Below, piece by piece: positions 26,279 to 37,231 of a DNA stretch of 64,000 nucleotides (position 1 is the stretch's first letter; each line of letters opens with the position of its first letter). A program made the position numbers and the translations under genes. The stretch is from assembly GCF_014196595.1 (NCBI RefSeq), contig NZ_JACIEA010000001.1, positions 1,482,546 through 1,546,545 of the forward strand, written 5' to 3'. Under the pieces are notes generated by a model. It had not been told where the DNA came from. It saw only the letters and a program-made list of their open reading frames with translations, and made no database searches. This DNA is from Sphingorhabdus rigui. GTDB taxonomy: Bacteria > Pseudomonadota > Alphaproteobacteria > Sphingomonadales > Sphingomonadaceae.

Positions 26279-26708
26279 CGCGTGCGCGTAACTGCGCGAG
26301 CATTACCTCCAACTGCTTCGCTTCCCCGCTGCCCAATATCTTCTCAAGCTCGGCCTCCAACTGCAGCGCTTCGGGCACGATTTGGTCATAGAGGCTGCGG
26401 CCCGCGGCCGTCAGGGCCAAATGGTGTGACCGCCCGTCGCTGCTATTCGGCACGCGGCTTACGAGCGCGCGTTCCTCCAGCATTTTGCACGCACGGTTGA
26501 CCGTCACCTTGTCCATTGCCGTGGCCGCCACCAACTCGCGCTGCGTTGCGACCTCTGCCTCCCCCAAAAGCGCCATCACCCGCCATTCGGGCACCTTAAG
26601 CGCAAATTTGCCGCGATATGCGCGCGCGATCAGGTCACTGACCGCGTTTGAGGTAATCGACAATTGATAGGGAAGGAAAGCGCTGAGCTTTAGGGTCTTT
26701 TGTGGCAT
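26262..26708 (-). CDS. MarR-family transcriptional regulator
   Basis: A 148-residue winged-helix regulator from the ATG at 26708 (a GTG three codons upstream is also possible). The HTH segment is VATQRELVAATAMDKVTVNRACKMLEERALVSR, with the wing SSDGRSHHLALTAAG. It lies 36 nt after maiA in the same direction and near the FAH gene, so it may control aromatic (tyrosine/homogentisate) degradation, as MarR proteins often do. This target is inferred from position only. Confidence 0.88.
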   Translation of the reverse strand: MPQKTLKLSAFLPYQLSITSNAVSDLIARAYRGKFALKVPEWRVMALLGEAEVATQRELVAATAMDKVTVNRACKMLEERALVSRVPNSSDGRSHHLALTAAGRSLYDQIVPEALQLEAELEKILGSGEAKQLEVMLAQLRARVIELG

Positions 26709-26744
26709 AAAATTCACTCTGTTGTGGCTTGCACCGCGTGTTTG

Positions 26745-27377
26745 TCAGTCGGGTTTCACCTGATCCGGATGGGCAGCGATGAACGCAGGCAACGCCGTCA
26801 GCGCCGCATCAATCCGCGATAATTTGGGGAACCGGTCAAATGGGGTGTCCACCCGCCGCGCATTTGCCATTTGCGGGACAAGGCAGACATCGGCAAGGTT
26901 CGGCACGTCACCACCAAATAATCCATCGTCGGGCGCCATATTCTCAAGCGCCGTGAACCCTTCGATAATCCAGTGCCGGTACCAATTATCAACGGCCTCC
27001 TGCGACTGCCCCATTTCATCCTTCAAATAACGCAGCACGCGCAGATTATCGATCGGGTGAATATCTGCCGCGATAATCAGCGCCTGCGCCAATGTTTTGG
27101 CACGATCCGCAGGGTTGGACGATACCATCGCCGGTTCGGGATATTTGGCATCGAGATAATCGATGATCGCAAGGCTTTGCGTCAGATCATGGCCATCGAT
27201 CGACAGCATGGGAACAAAGCCTTGCGGATTGCGCGCGACATAGGCCGGTGCCTTTTGTTCATTTTCCAGCAGGCTTGTCGGCACGCGTGTGTAAGGCACA
27301 TTTTTGAGATTGAGGACGATGCGCACCCGGTAACTTGCCGAGGAACGCCAATAGTCGAACAGGGTGATCGCATTCAT
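26745..27377 (-). CDS. maiA: maleylacetoacetate isomerase (zeta-class GST)
   Basis: A 210-residue glutathione-dependent isomerase converting maleylacetoacetate to fumarylacetoacetate. The zeta signature SSASYRVRIVLNLK (about 12-25) with the catalytic Ser-Ser-x-Ser/Cys region is clear, followed by NPQGFVPML and QSLAIIDYLD of the glutathione-binding fold. It is first of a minus-strand pair with MarR; the FAH gene lies about 1 kb downstream on the same strand. Confidence 0.93.
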   Translation of the reverse strand: MNAITLFDYWRSSASYRVRIVLNLKNVPYTRVPTSLLENEQKAPAYVARNPQGFVPMLSIDGHDLTQSLAIIDYLDAKYPEPAMVSSNPADRAKTLAQALIIAADIHPIDNLRVLRYLKDEMGQSQEAVDNWYRHWIIEGFTALENMAPDDGLFGGDVPNLADVCLVPQMANARRVDTPFDRFPKLSRIDAALTALPAFIAAHPDQVKPD

Positions 27378-27470
27378 GACCCAGCAATTAGCATGGCGTT
27401 AGTAAAAGGCAAAAGCATTGCAGAGCGGCCTGCGCTTGCATATGTCTGGCGCAGCTAAAAAGGACCAAAG

Positions 27471-27893
27471 ATGACCGACGTGAAAAAATGGATGACCGCC
27501 GCTGGATTATTGATGCTGCCCTTATCGGCACAGGCCGCTTCGCCCATTACAGGTCGATGGGTCACGCAAAGCAAGGACGGCGTAGTCGAAGTCTATCCCT
27601 GCGGCGAGCATATATGCGGCAAGCTGTCCAAATTCCTTGTGAACCCGCCAGCTGGTCCCGGCGCGAAAGACATCAATAATCCCGACAAGGCGCTGCGCAG
27701 CCGGACAATCTTGGGCATGAATGTTTTGACAGGTTTCAAAGCCGCTGGCGATGAATGGAAAGGCCAGATTTACGATCCCAAATCGGGCAAAACCTATCGA
27801 TCAATTGTCTATAAAGGCAAATCGGGCAATCTGGTCGTCAAAGGATGCATTGGGCCATTTTGTCAGGCACAAACATGGACACCGGCGCGTTAA
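27471..27893 (+). CDS. DUF2147 family exported protein
   Basis: A 140-residue secreted protein: N-terminal signal peptide ending SAQAASP, then the DUF2147 core GRWVTQSKDGVVEVYPCGEHICGKL and GQIYDPKSGKTYRSIVYKG, ending VVKGCIGPFCQAQTW. The core is a small beta-barrel fold of unknown activity. The four cysteines could form two disulfides. AAAGGACC lies about 8 nt before the ATG. It is transcribed divergently from maiA. Confidence 0.9.
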   Translation: MTDVKKWMTAAGLLMLPLSAQAASPITGRWVTQSKDGVVEVYPCGEHICGKLSKFLVNPPAGPGAKDINNPDKALRSRTILGMNVLTGFKAAGDEWKGQIYDPKSGKTYRSIVYKGKSGNLVVKGCIGPFCQAQTWTPAR

Positions 27894-27917
27894 ATACGAA
27901 CGCACCGGACGCGGATA

Positions 27918-28775
27918 TTAAGACCGCAATTTCCAGCCCGACCGCAGCAGCAAATAGCAGATAGTGCCAAGCACTATGTTCAGCGCAAGCAGCAACAGCG
28001 CGCCAAAAACCACGGGGCTGTCCGCCGCACCGATGAAGCCATAACGGAAACCCGAAATTGCATAGAAGAACGGGTTGGCGTGGCTAATCGCCTGAAATGT
28101 CGGTGCAAGCTTATCAACCGAATAGAACGTACCCGACAGCAACGCCGCTGGTGCAACAACGAAGTTACTGACTGCCGCGGCATGGTCGAATTTCTCCGCC
28201 CAGATTGATGTCATAACGCCAATGAGCGCCAGCATCATGGAACCCATCAGGCCAAACCACAATACGGCCCACATATGCGAAGGGGTGACATTCACGCCAG
28301 GCCACAAAACCATCGCAAGCCAGATTGTGCCGCCCACCAGAAACGCGCGTGTCACCGCAGCAAATGTCAGCGCGGCCAAAACCTCTGCATTGGACAAGGG
28401 CGGCATCAGATAATCAACAATGGTGCCCTGAATTTTACCGACCAGCAAAGAGAAGCTGGAATTGGCAAAGGCATTTTGCATCATACCCATGATGATGAGG
28501 CCAGGTGCGATGAAATCCGCAAAGGAAACACCCAGAACCTGTGGCTTAACGCTTCCCAAAGCCACGGTGAAAATAATCAGATACAATAAGGTCGTGATGG
28601 CCGGAGCCCATACCGTTTGCAGCTGCACCTTAAAGAAGCGGCGTACTTCTTTCATATACAGGGTTTGAAGCCCAACCCAGTTTACGTTGCGGATATGCCG
28701 TTCGCCGTCGGGCAGTTGCACAACGGGGTTCGCGTCCCTATCTGGGCCATGAGCGCTTTTATGGTGGATAGTCAT
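27918..28775 (-). CDS. ABC-2 type transporter permease
   Basis: A 285-residue polytopic permease. About six hydrophobic segments follow a polar N-terminus with WVGLQTLYMKEVRRFFKVQLQTVWAPAITTLLYLIIF, the usual start of YadH-like ABC-2 permeases. The conserved FIAPGLIIMGMMQNAFANSSFSLLVGK and GTFYSVDKLAPTFQAISHANPFFYAI are seen. No ATPase partner is adjacent on either side within this window. Substrate unknown. A 7-bp inverted repeat (28767-28773 and 28785-28791) overlaps the start codon. Confidence 0.9.
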   Translation of the reverse strand: MTIHHKSAHGPDRDANPVVQLPDGERHIRNVNWVGLQTLYMKEVRRFFKVQLQTVWAPAITTLLYLIIFTVALGSVKPQVLGVSFADFIAPGLIIMGMMQNAFANSSFSLLVGKIQGTIVDYLMPPLSNAEVLAALTFAAVTRAFLVGGTIWLAMVLWPGVNVTPSHMWAVLWFGLMGSMMLALIGVMTSIWAEKFDHAAAVSNFVVAPAALLSGTFYSVDKLAPTFQAISHANPFFYAISGFRYGFIGAADSPVVFGALLLLALNIVLGTICYLLLRSGWKLRS

Positions 28776-28866
28776 CGCGCAATCGACTATCGGCTTGCAG
28801 GCTTAACCGCAAGGCGCAAATGCGCCGCGACTGCGGTATGACACATTAGATATTGGGAAAGTTTCT

Positions 28867-29541
28867 ATGTCCTGGACCGACCAGCGGATTGATCAGTTAA
28901 AAGCGCTTTGGGAAAAAGGCCTGACAGCAAGCCAGATTGCCGAAGAACTTGGTGGTGTTAGCCGCAATGCCGTTATCGGCAAGGCCCATCGCTTGGGACT
29001 AAAATCGCGCCCGTCGCCTGTGAAAGCCAACGATACGGACAAAAAAGCCGCGCCGAAAAAGCCCGCGGCTGCAGCGCCTGCAAAGGCGCCGGCCCCCGCT
29101 ACACCTGTGCGCCCCCGCGCCGCTGCGCCGGTAGCTGAGCCTATCGCGCCAGCGCGCGCAGATGATGACGCAGCTGAAGCACCTGTCCCGCGCGCATCGT
29201 CGATGCCACGTGTTGTATCGATCGGACCTGGCGGTTTCATGCGTCAAGGCCCCGGCGATCAGCAAGCACCCATTCCGCCAGCACCGCCACGCCGCCTTGT
29301 GCCGGCAAAGCCAAGCCCCGAAATGGCGGACAAAACGTCGTTGCTGGATTTGAACGAGCGCATTTGCCGTTGGCCCTTGGGCCACCCCGGTGAAGCCGAT
29401 TTCCATTTCTGCGGCGTCCCGGTAAACCCCGGCTTTCCGTACTGCGTCGAACATTGCGGCCGTGCCTATCAGGCGCAGCTTCCACGCGGTGTGCGCCGTC
29501 CTCCGCCACCAATGCCGTTCGGCGGACCACGCGTCCGCTAA
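28867..29541 (+). CDS. gcrA: cell-cycle regulator GcrA
   Basis: A 224-residue alphaproteobacterial regulator that binds sigma-70 RNA polymerase and methylated GANTC sites to time DNA replication and division genes. The N-terminal HTH (MSWTDQRIDQLKALWEKGLTASQIAEELGGVSRNAVIGKAHRLGL, 1-45) and the C-terminal domain (LLDLNERICRWPLGHPGEADFHFCGVPVNPGFPYCVEHCGRAYQ) are canonical, joined by a long Ala/Pro linker. I saw no GANTC motif in the short upstream gap. It lies 84 nt before parE. Confidence 0.96.
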   Translation: MSWTDQRIDQLKALWEKGLTASQIAEELGGVSRNAVIGKAHRLGLKSRPSPVKANDTDKKAAPKKPAAAAPAKAPAPATPVRPRAAAPVAEPIAPARADDDAAEAPVPRASSMPRVVSIGPGGFMRQGPGDQQAPIPPAPPRRLVPAKPSPEMADKTSLLDLNERICRWPLGHPGEADFHFCGVPVNPGFPYCVEHCGRAYQAQLPRGVRRPPPPMPFGGPRVR

Positions 29542-31614
<2,073 letters not shown>

Positions 31615-31644
31615 TCGGGCGTGTTCGCTACCCAGCCGTCATCT

Positions 31645-32439
31645 TTAAGTTGCCGTTAAAGCCTCAACCAAGGCCTTGACCTTTTTCTGCCGCCATTGCG
31701 GCAAGGGTGCGACCAGCCAATAGGCTTCTTCGCTTTCCTTGGCATTGTCGACCGCGCGTATTTTTCCGCTCGCCAAATCGGCTTCGGCCAAAAGCAGTGG
31801 TACGGTGGCCCTGCCCAGTCCAATGGCAGCCGCGTCAATCGCAAGGCCCGCGTCGGCAAGCCGAAGCGCAGCCACGCCGTCGGCCACAGGGCAATTGGGC
31901 CAGCTAATCGGCGTTTCCGCCCCGCCTTCGGGTGCAGCGACGGTCACATGCGCGCCAGCGGCTAGCTTGACGCCTTCATGTTCGCCGGGGCCAGTGGCCA
32001 GCCGGATGGCAAGATCAAGATTGGCTTCGGTAAAATCGACAACCTCGTCCGCCGCCACCAAAGTGAAGCGCGTGTCGGGATTTGCCTTGCTGAATGTTGC
32101 CAACCGCGCGGCCAGCCATTTGGCGGTAAAATCGCGTGGCGCAGCGATGGTCAGCGAATTGGACGATTGCCCCGCCTGCATCGCGCGGACCGACTCTTCG
32201 AACTGCAAAAAGCCTGCCCGTAGCGCATCAAGGCCGTTTGTCGCCTCGTCCGTCAACTCAAGCCCCTTGGGCGTGCGGCGGAAGAGAACGACGCCTAACA
32301 TATCTTCCAGCGCGCGGATCTGCTGGCCGACGGCCGCGGGCGTCACCGCAAGCTCGTCCGCCGCCTTGGTAAAGCTTAAATGCCGCGCCGAAGCGTCCAG
32401 CACGCGCAAACCATTTAAGGGCAGGTGCGTACGCTTCAT
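31645..32439 (-). CDS. LysR-family transcriptional regulator (GcvA-like)
   Basis: A 264-residue regulator. The ATG at 32439 is chosen because the HTH begins there (LPLNGLRVLDASARHLSFTKAADELAVTPAAVGQQIRALED); the frame is open to 32586 but would overlap apaG. The effector-binding domain follows. The sequence LPLNGLRVFEAAAR-type start is typical of GcvA/AmpR-like members. It lies 7 nt after apaG on the same strand, so it may be co-transcribed. Target genes unknown. Confidence 0.88.
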   Translation of the reverse strand: MKRTHLPLNGLRVLDASARHLSFTKAADELAVTPAAVGQQIRALEDMLGVVLFRRTPKGLELTDEATNGLDALRAGFLQFEESVRAMQAGQSSNSLTIAAPRDFTAKWLAARLATFSKANPDTRFTLVAADEVVDFTEANLDLAIRLATGPGEHEGVKLAAGAHVTVAAPEGGAETPISWPNCPVADGVAALRLADAGLAIDAAAIGLGRATVPLLLAEADLASGKIRAVDNAKESEEAYWLVAPLPQWRQKKVKALVEALTAT

Positions 32440-32446
32440 CGGATGC

Positions 32447-32857
32447 TCAACGCGCCGAAGCCGGGGCGACCAGCGTAAACTGTGGAATTTCGGCAAGGAA
32501 TGTCGAGCCATCTTCGCGGATGAACCGATATTGCCCCTCCATCGTGCCGGTGGGTGTCGGCAGTGGGCAGCCCGAGACATAATCATGGCTCTCGCCGGGC
32601 TTTAGCAAGGGCTGTTCGCCGACCACGCCATCGCCATCGACATGGTTGATTGTGCCGCGACCGTCGGTGATGCGCCAGTGCCGCGTCATCAATTGCACCG
32701 GTTCATCGCCGCCATTTTCGATGCGGATATGATAGGACCAAAACCAGCGGCCTTGCGCGGGGACCGATTGTTCGTGCAGAAAATTGGGTGACACGCGGAC
32801 GGTCACGCCCTCGGTCGTTGCGCTGACCGCAAAAAAGGAATCGAGGATGCTCGTCAC
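32447..32857 (-). CDS. apaG: ApaG domain protein
   Basis: A 136-residue ApaG/FnIII-fold protein. A GTG start at 32857 overlaps the metZ stop (GTGA). The conserved core GRWFWSYHIRIENGGDEPVQLMTRHWRITDGRGTINHVDGDGVVGEQPLLKPGESHDYVSGCPLPTPTGTMEGQY is intact. ApaG is linked to Co2+ resistance and Mg2+ efflux in enterobacteria; its molecular role is not settled. It forms a chain with leuB and metZ upstream and lysR downstream. Confidence 0.93.
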   Translation of the reverse strand: MTSILDSFFAVSATTEGVTVRVSPNFLHEQSVPAQGRWFWSYHIRIENGGDEPVQLMTRHWRITDGRGTINHVDGDGVVGEQPLLKPGESHDYVSGCPLPTPTGTMEGQYRFIREDGSTFLAEIPQFTLVAPASAR

Positions 32858-34062
32858 AGTCCCGCGGCCCTGAGCGCCTGATCCAGATCGTCGATTAGAT
32901 CGGCGGGATCTTCCAAGCCAACATTGATGCGGATCATCCCTTCGCCAACGCCCATGGCTTCGCGGCCTTCGGGGCCCATGCCGTGATGGGTGGAGGATGC
33001 GGGGTGGCACATCAGGCTGCGCGCATCGCCGATATTGTTCGAAATATCGATCAGCTGCAGCGCATTGAGCAAGGCGTGCGCCTGCTTACGGCCACCATCG
33101 ACTTCAAATGCAAAAATCGGCCCGCAGGCTTTCATCTGGCGCATCGCCAGTTCATGCTGCGGGTGGCTGGCAAGGCCGGGATGCATGATATGCGGCACGC
33201 GGCCTTCCAAGAATTTACCGACCGCAAGCGCATTTTCCGACTGCCGCATGGCGCGCAGTTCCAGCGTTTCCAAACCCTTGTGCACAACCCAGGCGTTGAA
33301 TGGCGACAAATTAGGTCCGGTGTTGCGCTGAAACGGCAACAGCACGTCATCAATCCATTGTTGCGAACCACAAACCGCACCGGCAAGCACGCGTCCCTGC
33401 CCGTCCATCAGCTTCGTTGCGCTATAGGCGACAACATCTGCGCCATAATCCATCGGCCGTTGCAACACGCTGGTGGCAAAGGCGTTGTCGACCACCGTGG
33501 TGATGCCATGTTCTTTGGCGAGGCCGCAGACATAGGCCATGTCGACAATGTCCATCGTCGGGTTGGCGGGTGTTTCAAAGAAGAACACTTTGGTGTTCGG
33601 CTTAATCGCGGCTTTCCATGCATCATTGTCGCGGCTGTCGATCGTGGTCGTGCTGATGCCCCATTTGGGCAGCAACGTGTCCGTCAGCCAGCGGCACGAA
33701 CCAAAAGCTGCGCGCGCAGCGACCACATGGTCACCTTGCGACAATTGGCACAACAACGCCGTCGTCATCGCCGCCATGCCCGTGGCTTGCGCGCGGCATG
33801 CCTCAGCCCCTTCCATCAGCGCAATGCGTTCCTCCAGCATTTGCACCGTCGGGTTTTGCAACCGCGAATAGGTCATGCCGTCCTGCTCACCCGCAAAACG
33901 GGCCGCTACGGTTTCCGCATCATCATAGGTAAAGCCAGACGAGAGGAACAACGCCTCCGACGTCTCACCATGTTCGCTACGCCATGTGCCACCACGCACT
34001 GCCTGAGTGGCAGGACGCCAATGCCGGGTGATTTCGCGATTCTGGCCAGTGGTTTTCTTCAT
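32854..34062 (-). CDS. metZ: O-succinylhomoserine sulfhydrylase
   Basis: A 402-residue Cys/Met-metabolism PLP enzyme making homocysteine from O-succinylhomoserine and sulfide. The PLP lysine is in YSATKLMDGQGR, after VVDNAFATSVLQRPMDYGADVV; an N-terminal YSRLQNPTVQMLEERIALMEGAEACRAQATGMAA is typical of the group. The C-terminal ARSLMCHPASSTHHGMGPEGRE fits MetZ. It ends overlapping apaG and begins 27 nt after leuB. An O-acetyl-homoserine preference cannot be excluded by sequence. Confidence 0.93.
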   Translation of the reverse strand: MKKTTGQNREITRHWRPATQAVRGGTWRSEHGETSEALFLSSGFTYDDAETVAARFAGEQDGMTYSRLQNPTVQMLEERIALMEGAEACRAQATGMAAMTTALLCQLSQGDHVVAARAAFGSCRWLTDTLLPKWGISTTTIDSRDNDAWKAAIKPNTKVFFFETPANPTMDIVDMAYVCGLAKEHGITTVVDNAFATSVLQRPMDYGADVVAYSATKLMDGQGRVLAGAVCGSQQWIDDVLLPFQRNTGPNLSPFNAWVVHKGLETLELRAMRQSENALAVGKFLEGRVPHIMHPGLASHPQHELAMRQMKACGPIFAFEVDGGRKQAHALLNALQLIDISNNIGDARSLMCHPASSTHHGMGPEGREAMGVGEGMIRINVGLEDPADLIDDLDQALRAAGL

Positions 34063-34089
34063 AAGTTCGCTTTTCGGAGAGTGTAGGGT

Positions 34090-35136
34090 TCAGGTCAAGG
34101 CAGCAAGCACGGCGTCGCCCATTTCGCTGGTGGACATCGTCCCACCAAGATCGGGCGAACGGGCACCAGCGGCGAGTGCTTTGGCGACCGCCGCGTCAAT
34201 GCGGTCGGCAATCGCGGGCATGTTGAGCGAGTAACGCAGCATCATTGCGGCGGACAAGATTGTCGCCAGCGGGTTGGCCTTGCCCTGTCCCGCAATATCG
34301 GGCGCACTGCCGTGGATGGGCTCATACAGGCCCTTCTGGTTGCTATCGAGCGAGGCGCTGGGCAGCATACCAATCGATCCGGCACACATGCTCGCCTGAT
34401 CGGACAGGATATCGCCAAACAAATTGCCGGTGACGATCACGTCAAACTGGCCAGGGTTGCGCACCAGCTGCATCGCACAATTGTCGACATACATATGGCT
34501 GAGCGCCACTTCGGGATATTCGGCATGGGTTTCAATCACCACATCGCGCCACAGTTGCGAGGTTTCGAGCACATTGGCCTTGTCCACCGAGCATAATTTC
34601 TTGCCGCGGGCCATCGCGGTTTCAAAGCCGACCCGGGCAATGCGGCGCACTTCGTCCTCATTATAGGACATGATGTCATAGCCTTCGCGCTTGCCATCCG
34701 CGGTTTTGCGCATGCCCTTTTCGCCGAAATACACATCACCATTCAATTCGCGCACAATGATCATGTCGATCTGTGTGGCGACTTCGGGACGAAGCGCGCT
34801 GGCATCCGCCAGTTCGGGAAACAAGGTCGCGGGCCGCAAATTGGCAAATAAGGACAGTTCCTTGCGCAGCCCCAATATCGCCTGTTCGGGCCGCAAGTGC
34901 CGTTCCAACGCATCGCAATCGGGGTCGCCCACTGCGCCAAACAATATCGCGTCAGCGCGCTTTGCAAGGTCCAGCGTTTCGGGGGGCAGCGGATGGCCGG
35001 TGGCCTTATAGGCCGCGCCGCCAACCAGTGCCTCTTCGAAGGTCAGTCCGTCAATCGCCAACGCGTCCAATACGCGACGTGCTTGGGTGATGACTTCGGG
35101 ACCAATTCCGTCCCCGGGTAATAAGGCAACTAACAA
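34090..35136 (-). CDS. leuB: 3-isopropylmalate dehydrogenase
   Basis: Oxidative decarboxylation step of leucine synthesis; 348 residues. The TTG start at 35136 is preferred because GAGGA lies 8 nt upstream and the protein then begins with [14 protein letters not shown] as in the family; a TTG at 35151 inside the ribosome site is the other option. Motifs [29 protein letters not shown] and [37 protein letters not shown] are those of isopropylmalate dehydrogenases. It is followed by metZ. Confidence 0.95.
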   Translation of the reverse strand: MLVALLPGDGIGPEVITQARRVLDALAIDGLTFEEALVGGAAYKATGHPLPPETLDLAKRADAILFGAVGDPDCDALERHLRPEQAILGLRKELSLFANLRPATLFPELADASALRPEVATQIDMIIVRELNGDVYFGEKGMRKTADGKREGYDIMSYNEDEVRRIARVGFETAMARGKKLCSVDKANVLETSQLWRDVVIETHAEYPEVALSHMYVDNCAMQLVRNPGQFDVIVTGNLFGDILSDQASMCAGSIGMLPSASLDSNQKGLYEPIHGSAPDIAGQGKANPLATILSAAMMLRYSLNMPAIADRIDAAVAKALAAGARSPDLGGTMSTSEMGDAVLAALT

Positions 35137-35165
35137 GGCGGCATTCCTCAAAAGAAACCGTAGTG

Positions 35166-35229
35166 CTGAGCCTGTCGAAGCACGCCTGTCGATATGGCGA
35201 TGCCTTTAAGCGCCCTTCGACAGGCTCAG
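35166..35229. repeat. inverted repeat of the sphingomonad CTGAGCCTGTCGAAG type
   Basis: Two perfect 15-nt arms, CTGAGCCTGTCGAAG (35166-35180) and CTTCGACAGGCTCAG (35215-35229), flank a 34-nt spacer. This is a dispersed palindromic sequence common in sphingomonad genomes. It sits between leuB and recO and could also stop or protect transcripts, although no T-run follows on either strand. Confidence 0.8.
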
Positions 35230-35274
35230 GGCTACGGTGTTGAATTCATGCCTCCCCTGCCAAGTGCAGCGCGG

Positions 35275-35865
35275 TTATGCAACTGCCCTTTTCAGGCGTT
35301 CCACCAACCGTTCGCGCGCGGCCATGACATCGGCGCGGCGGTCGCCCAGAACATGCGCGACCAAACGCTTGCGGTTTTGCGCCATCATCACCACCGGCGC
35401 GCTGTCTGCGTCATGTTCTTCGGCATAGCCAAGTTCGGCCAGCAACAAGGTTTCATATTGCGCAATCGCACCCGCCCAAACCCGTGCGGCAGGCGCCAGC
35501 TCAATCGCGGACAACAACCCGTCACACGCGCTGTACACGCGGGGGTATGGCACGCCTTCGGCCAGCGTTGCCGCGGTCAGCGCGGTGACCCAATCAATCG
35601 CCGCAATCGCCAGCGGTTCGCCCAACAAATGCGCGCGGCTGTGCAGGGGTTCAGGCGTCAGGCGCGCCAACTGCCCCGTTATGCGTGTGCGCCATGCGCC
35701 GGTGATGACATTGCCGGGGATCAGCACAGGCCGCAATTGCCGCCCCCGCGCGCCTTGCACATAGCCCGCAAGCATGCCGTAATCTTCGGAAAACGCGCGC
35801 ACGATGGCGCCGGTTTCGCCGTGATTACGGACTGCACAAATGATCGCGGATGCCGTTATGTCCAT
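35275..35865 (-). CDS. recO: DNA repair protein RecO
   Basis: A 196-residue recombination mediator that helps load RecA on gapped DNA. The N-terminal OB fold begins MDITASAIICAVRNHGETGAIVRAFSEDYGMLAGYVQGAR, the RecO hallmark. The C-terminal helical domain is shorter than usual (E. coli RecO has 242 residues) and carries no zinc-binding cysteine cluster that I can see. The length is probably natural for this lineage, but a lost segment cannot be ruled out. Confidence 0.9.
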   Translation of the reverse strand: MDITASAIICAVRNHGETGAIVRAFSEDYGMLAGYVQGARGRQLRPVLIPGNVITGAWRTRITGQLARLTPEPLHSRAHLLGEPLAIAAIDWVTALTAATLAEGVPYPRVYSACDGLLSAIELAPAARVWAGAIAQYETLLLAELGYAEEHDADSAPVVMMAQNRKRLVAHVLGDRRADVMAARERLVERLKRAVA

Positions 35866-35902
35866 GCGCCCTCATGCCAACACTGCGGCATGAGGGGAAG
35901 CG

Positions 35903-36223
35903 CTATCCTGCGTCGCTGTGTTCGCCGCTGATCATGAACAACGTCACGCCTGCATATTTTTCGGCGCCGGCTTCGAATAAAGGGTCAATTTCGAACACTT
36001 GTTCGGTCAGCTTCAAATCATTGAGGCCAAGCAAATGAAACGCGCCCAGCTTTTTCTCACGCGGCGGCTCTCCATGCTTTTCCAGCGTAATGGCGTCGAT
36101 AAACAGCGCGTTGTTCTTGGAATAGAGCACGTGCGGGGCAAGCTTCATCGCCACATTATTATAGGTGGCGGTCACACATTTTTTGAGCGCGATAGCCTCA
36201 AGCAGCAATTGGTTGGTCGTCAT
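35903..36223 (-). CDS. WYL-domain-like small protein
   Basis: A 106-residue cytoplasmic protein: MTTNQLLLEAIALKKCVTATYNN is followed by APHVLYSKNNALFIDAIT, then FHLLGLNDLKLTEQVFEIDP. The pattern resembles a stand-alone WYL domain, a ligand-sensing module usually fused to a DNA-binding domain, but the signature tripeptide is not clear. It lies 37 nt upstream of recO on the same strand. Function unknown. Confidence 0.6.
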   Translation of the reverse strand: MTTNQLLLEAIALKKCVTATYNNVAMKLAPHVLYSKNNALFIDAITLEKHGEPPREKKLGAFHLLGLNDLKLTEQVFEIDPLFEAGAEKYAGVTLFMISGEHSDAG

Positions 36224-36285
36224 CGGCTTAGATTATCCAACCAACCGGCGCGCGCAAGTATAAATTGTGCGGTGCAGCATTTTCA

Positions 36286-37176
36286 TCAATGCGCTTGCTT
36301 GGCGTGTCCGGCGATCAAATCCAATATGCGGCCAACTTGCGAGGGCGGCAGATCATGCGCCATGTCGTCGATAATCTCCAGCCGCGCGCCGGGGATGTGG
36401 CGGGCGATATCCTCGCTGCCTTCTTTGGGCACAAGCGGGTCCGCACCGCCATGGACAACAAGGGTGGGCACCTTAATTGTCTTGAGCCGGTCAACGCGGC
36501 TGCCATCGGCGATGATCGCCAGCAACTGCCGCCGCGTGCCGACCGGATAATAGCCCCGGTCGAACGCTTTGGCGGCCATTTCGGCGTGGGCATTTTCTGG
36601 GCGCGCTGGATCGGGGAAGGAAAACGCATTGACCAGCTCGGCTCCGAACGCGACAGCCTCCTCTCGGCTGGCGTCTGGCGGGCGCTTGACCATGAATTGG
36701 CGCTGGATATCGGGGCGCGCGCCGGGAAGCCCAGCCTTACCACTCGACGACATGATCGAGGTCATGCTCAACGTCCGTTCGGGGTAGTTGGCTGCCATCA
36801 ATTGGACGATCATCCCGCCCATCGACGCGCCGACCACATGCGCCTTGTCGATGCCCAGCGCATCCAGCAGTCCAATGCCGTCTGCCGCCATGTCACCCAG
36901 CGTGTACGGAACGCGCACCGGCAGCCCTATTCGCGCCTTGAACATCGTCCAGACCAGATGGGGCGTCTTTGCCCCCTCCATCCGCTGTGACAGGCCAACG
37001 TCGCGATTGTCATAATGGATGACGCGGTAGCCCTTGCTGACAAGGCCGTGAATGAACTCGTCGGGCCACGCAATCATCTGCGCACCAAGACCCATGACGA
37101 GCAGGATGACCGGACCATCGGCTGGGCCGTTTTCCTCATAATATATGTCGATATTATTGGCGCGGATATTTGGCAT
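36286..37176 (-). CDS. alpha/beta hydrolase
   Basis: A 296-residue hydrolase with the oxyanion loop VILLVMGLGAQMIAWPDEF, the nucleophile elbow HVVGASMGGMIVQLMAANYPERT (serine in GASMGG), an acid in VVHGGADPLVPKE and a histidine in DMAHDLPPS. It has no signal peptide. The layout is the esterase/epoxide-hydrolase-like type of alpha/beta hydrolases. Substrate unknown. It lies 55 nt after uvrC in the same direction. Confidence 0.88.
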   Translation of the reverse strand: MPNIRANNIDIYYEENGPADGPVILLVMGLGAQMIAWPDEFIHGLVSKGYRVIHYDNRDVGLSQRMEGAKTPHLVWTMFKARIGLPVRVPYTLGDMAADGIGLLDALGIDKAHVVGASMGGMIVQLMAANYPERTLSMTSIMSSSGKAGLPGARPDIQRQFMVKRPPDASREEAVAFGAELVNAFSFPDPARPENAHAEMAAKAFDRGYYPVGTRRQLLAIIADGSRVDRLKTIKVPTLVVHGGADPLVPKEGSEDIARHIPGARLEIIDDMAHDLPPSQVGRILDLIAGHAKQAH

Positions 37177-37231
37177 GATGTTCTCCCCTACCCGCCATTC
37201 TAATCAGCTGCTTGCCAACTGCAAGGCCACA

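Noticed and set aside
31739-32605. 288-residue plus-strand frame opposite the LysR gene
   Set aside because: Shadow frame with Ser/Ala/Arg-rich sequence and no family features.
34063-34089. SAM riboswitch upstream of metZ
   Set aside because: The leuB-metZ gap is only 27 nt, too short for a SAM-II aptamer and expression platform.
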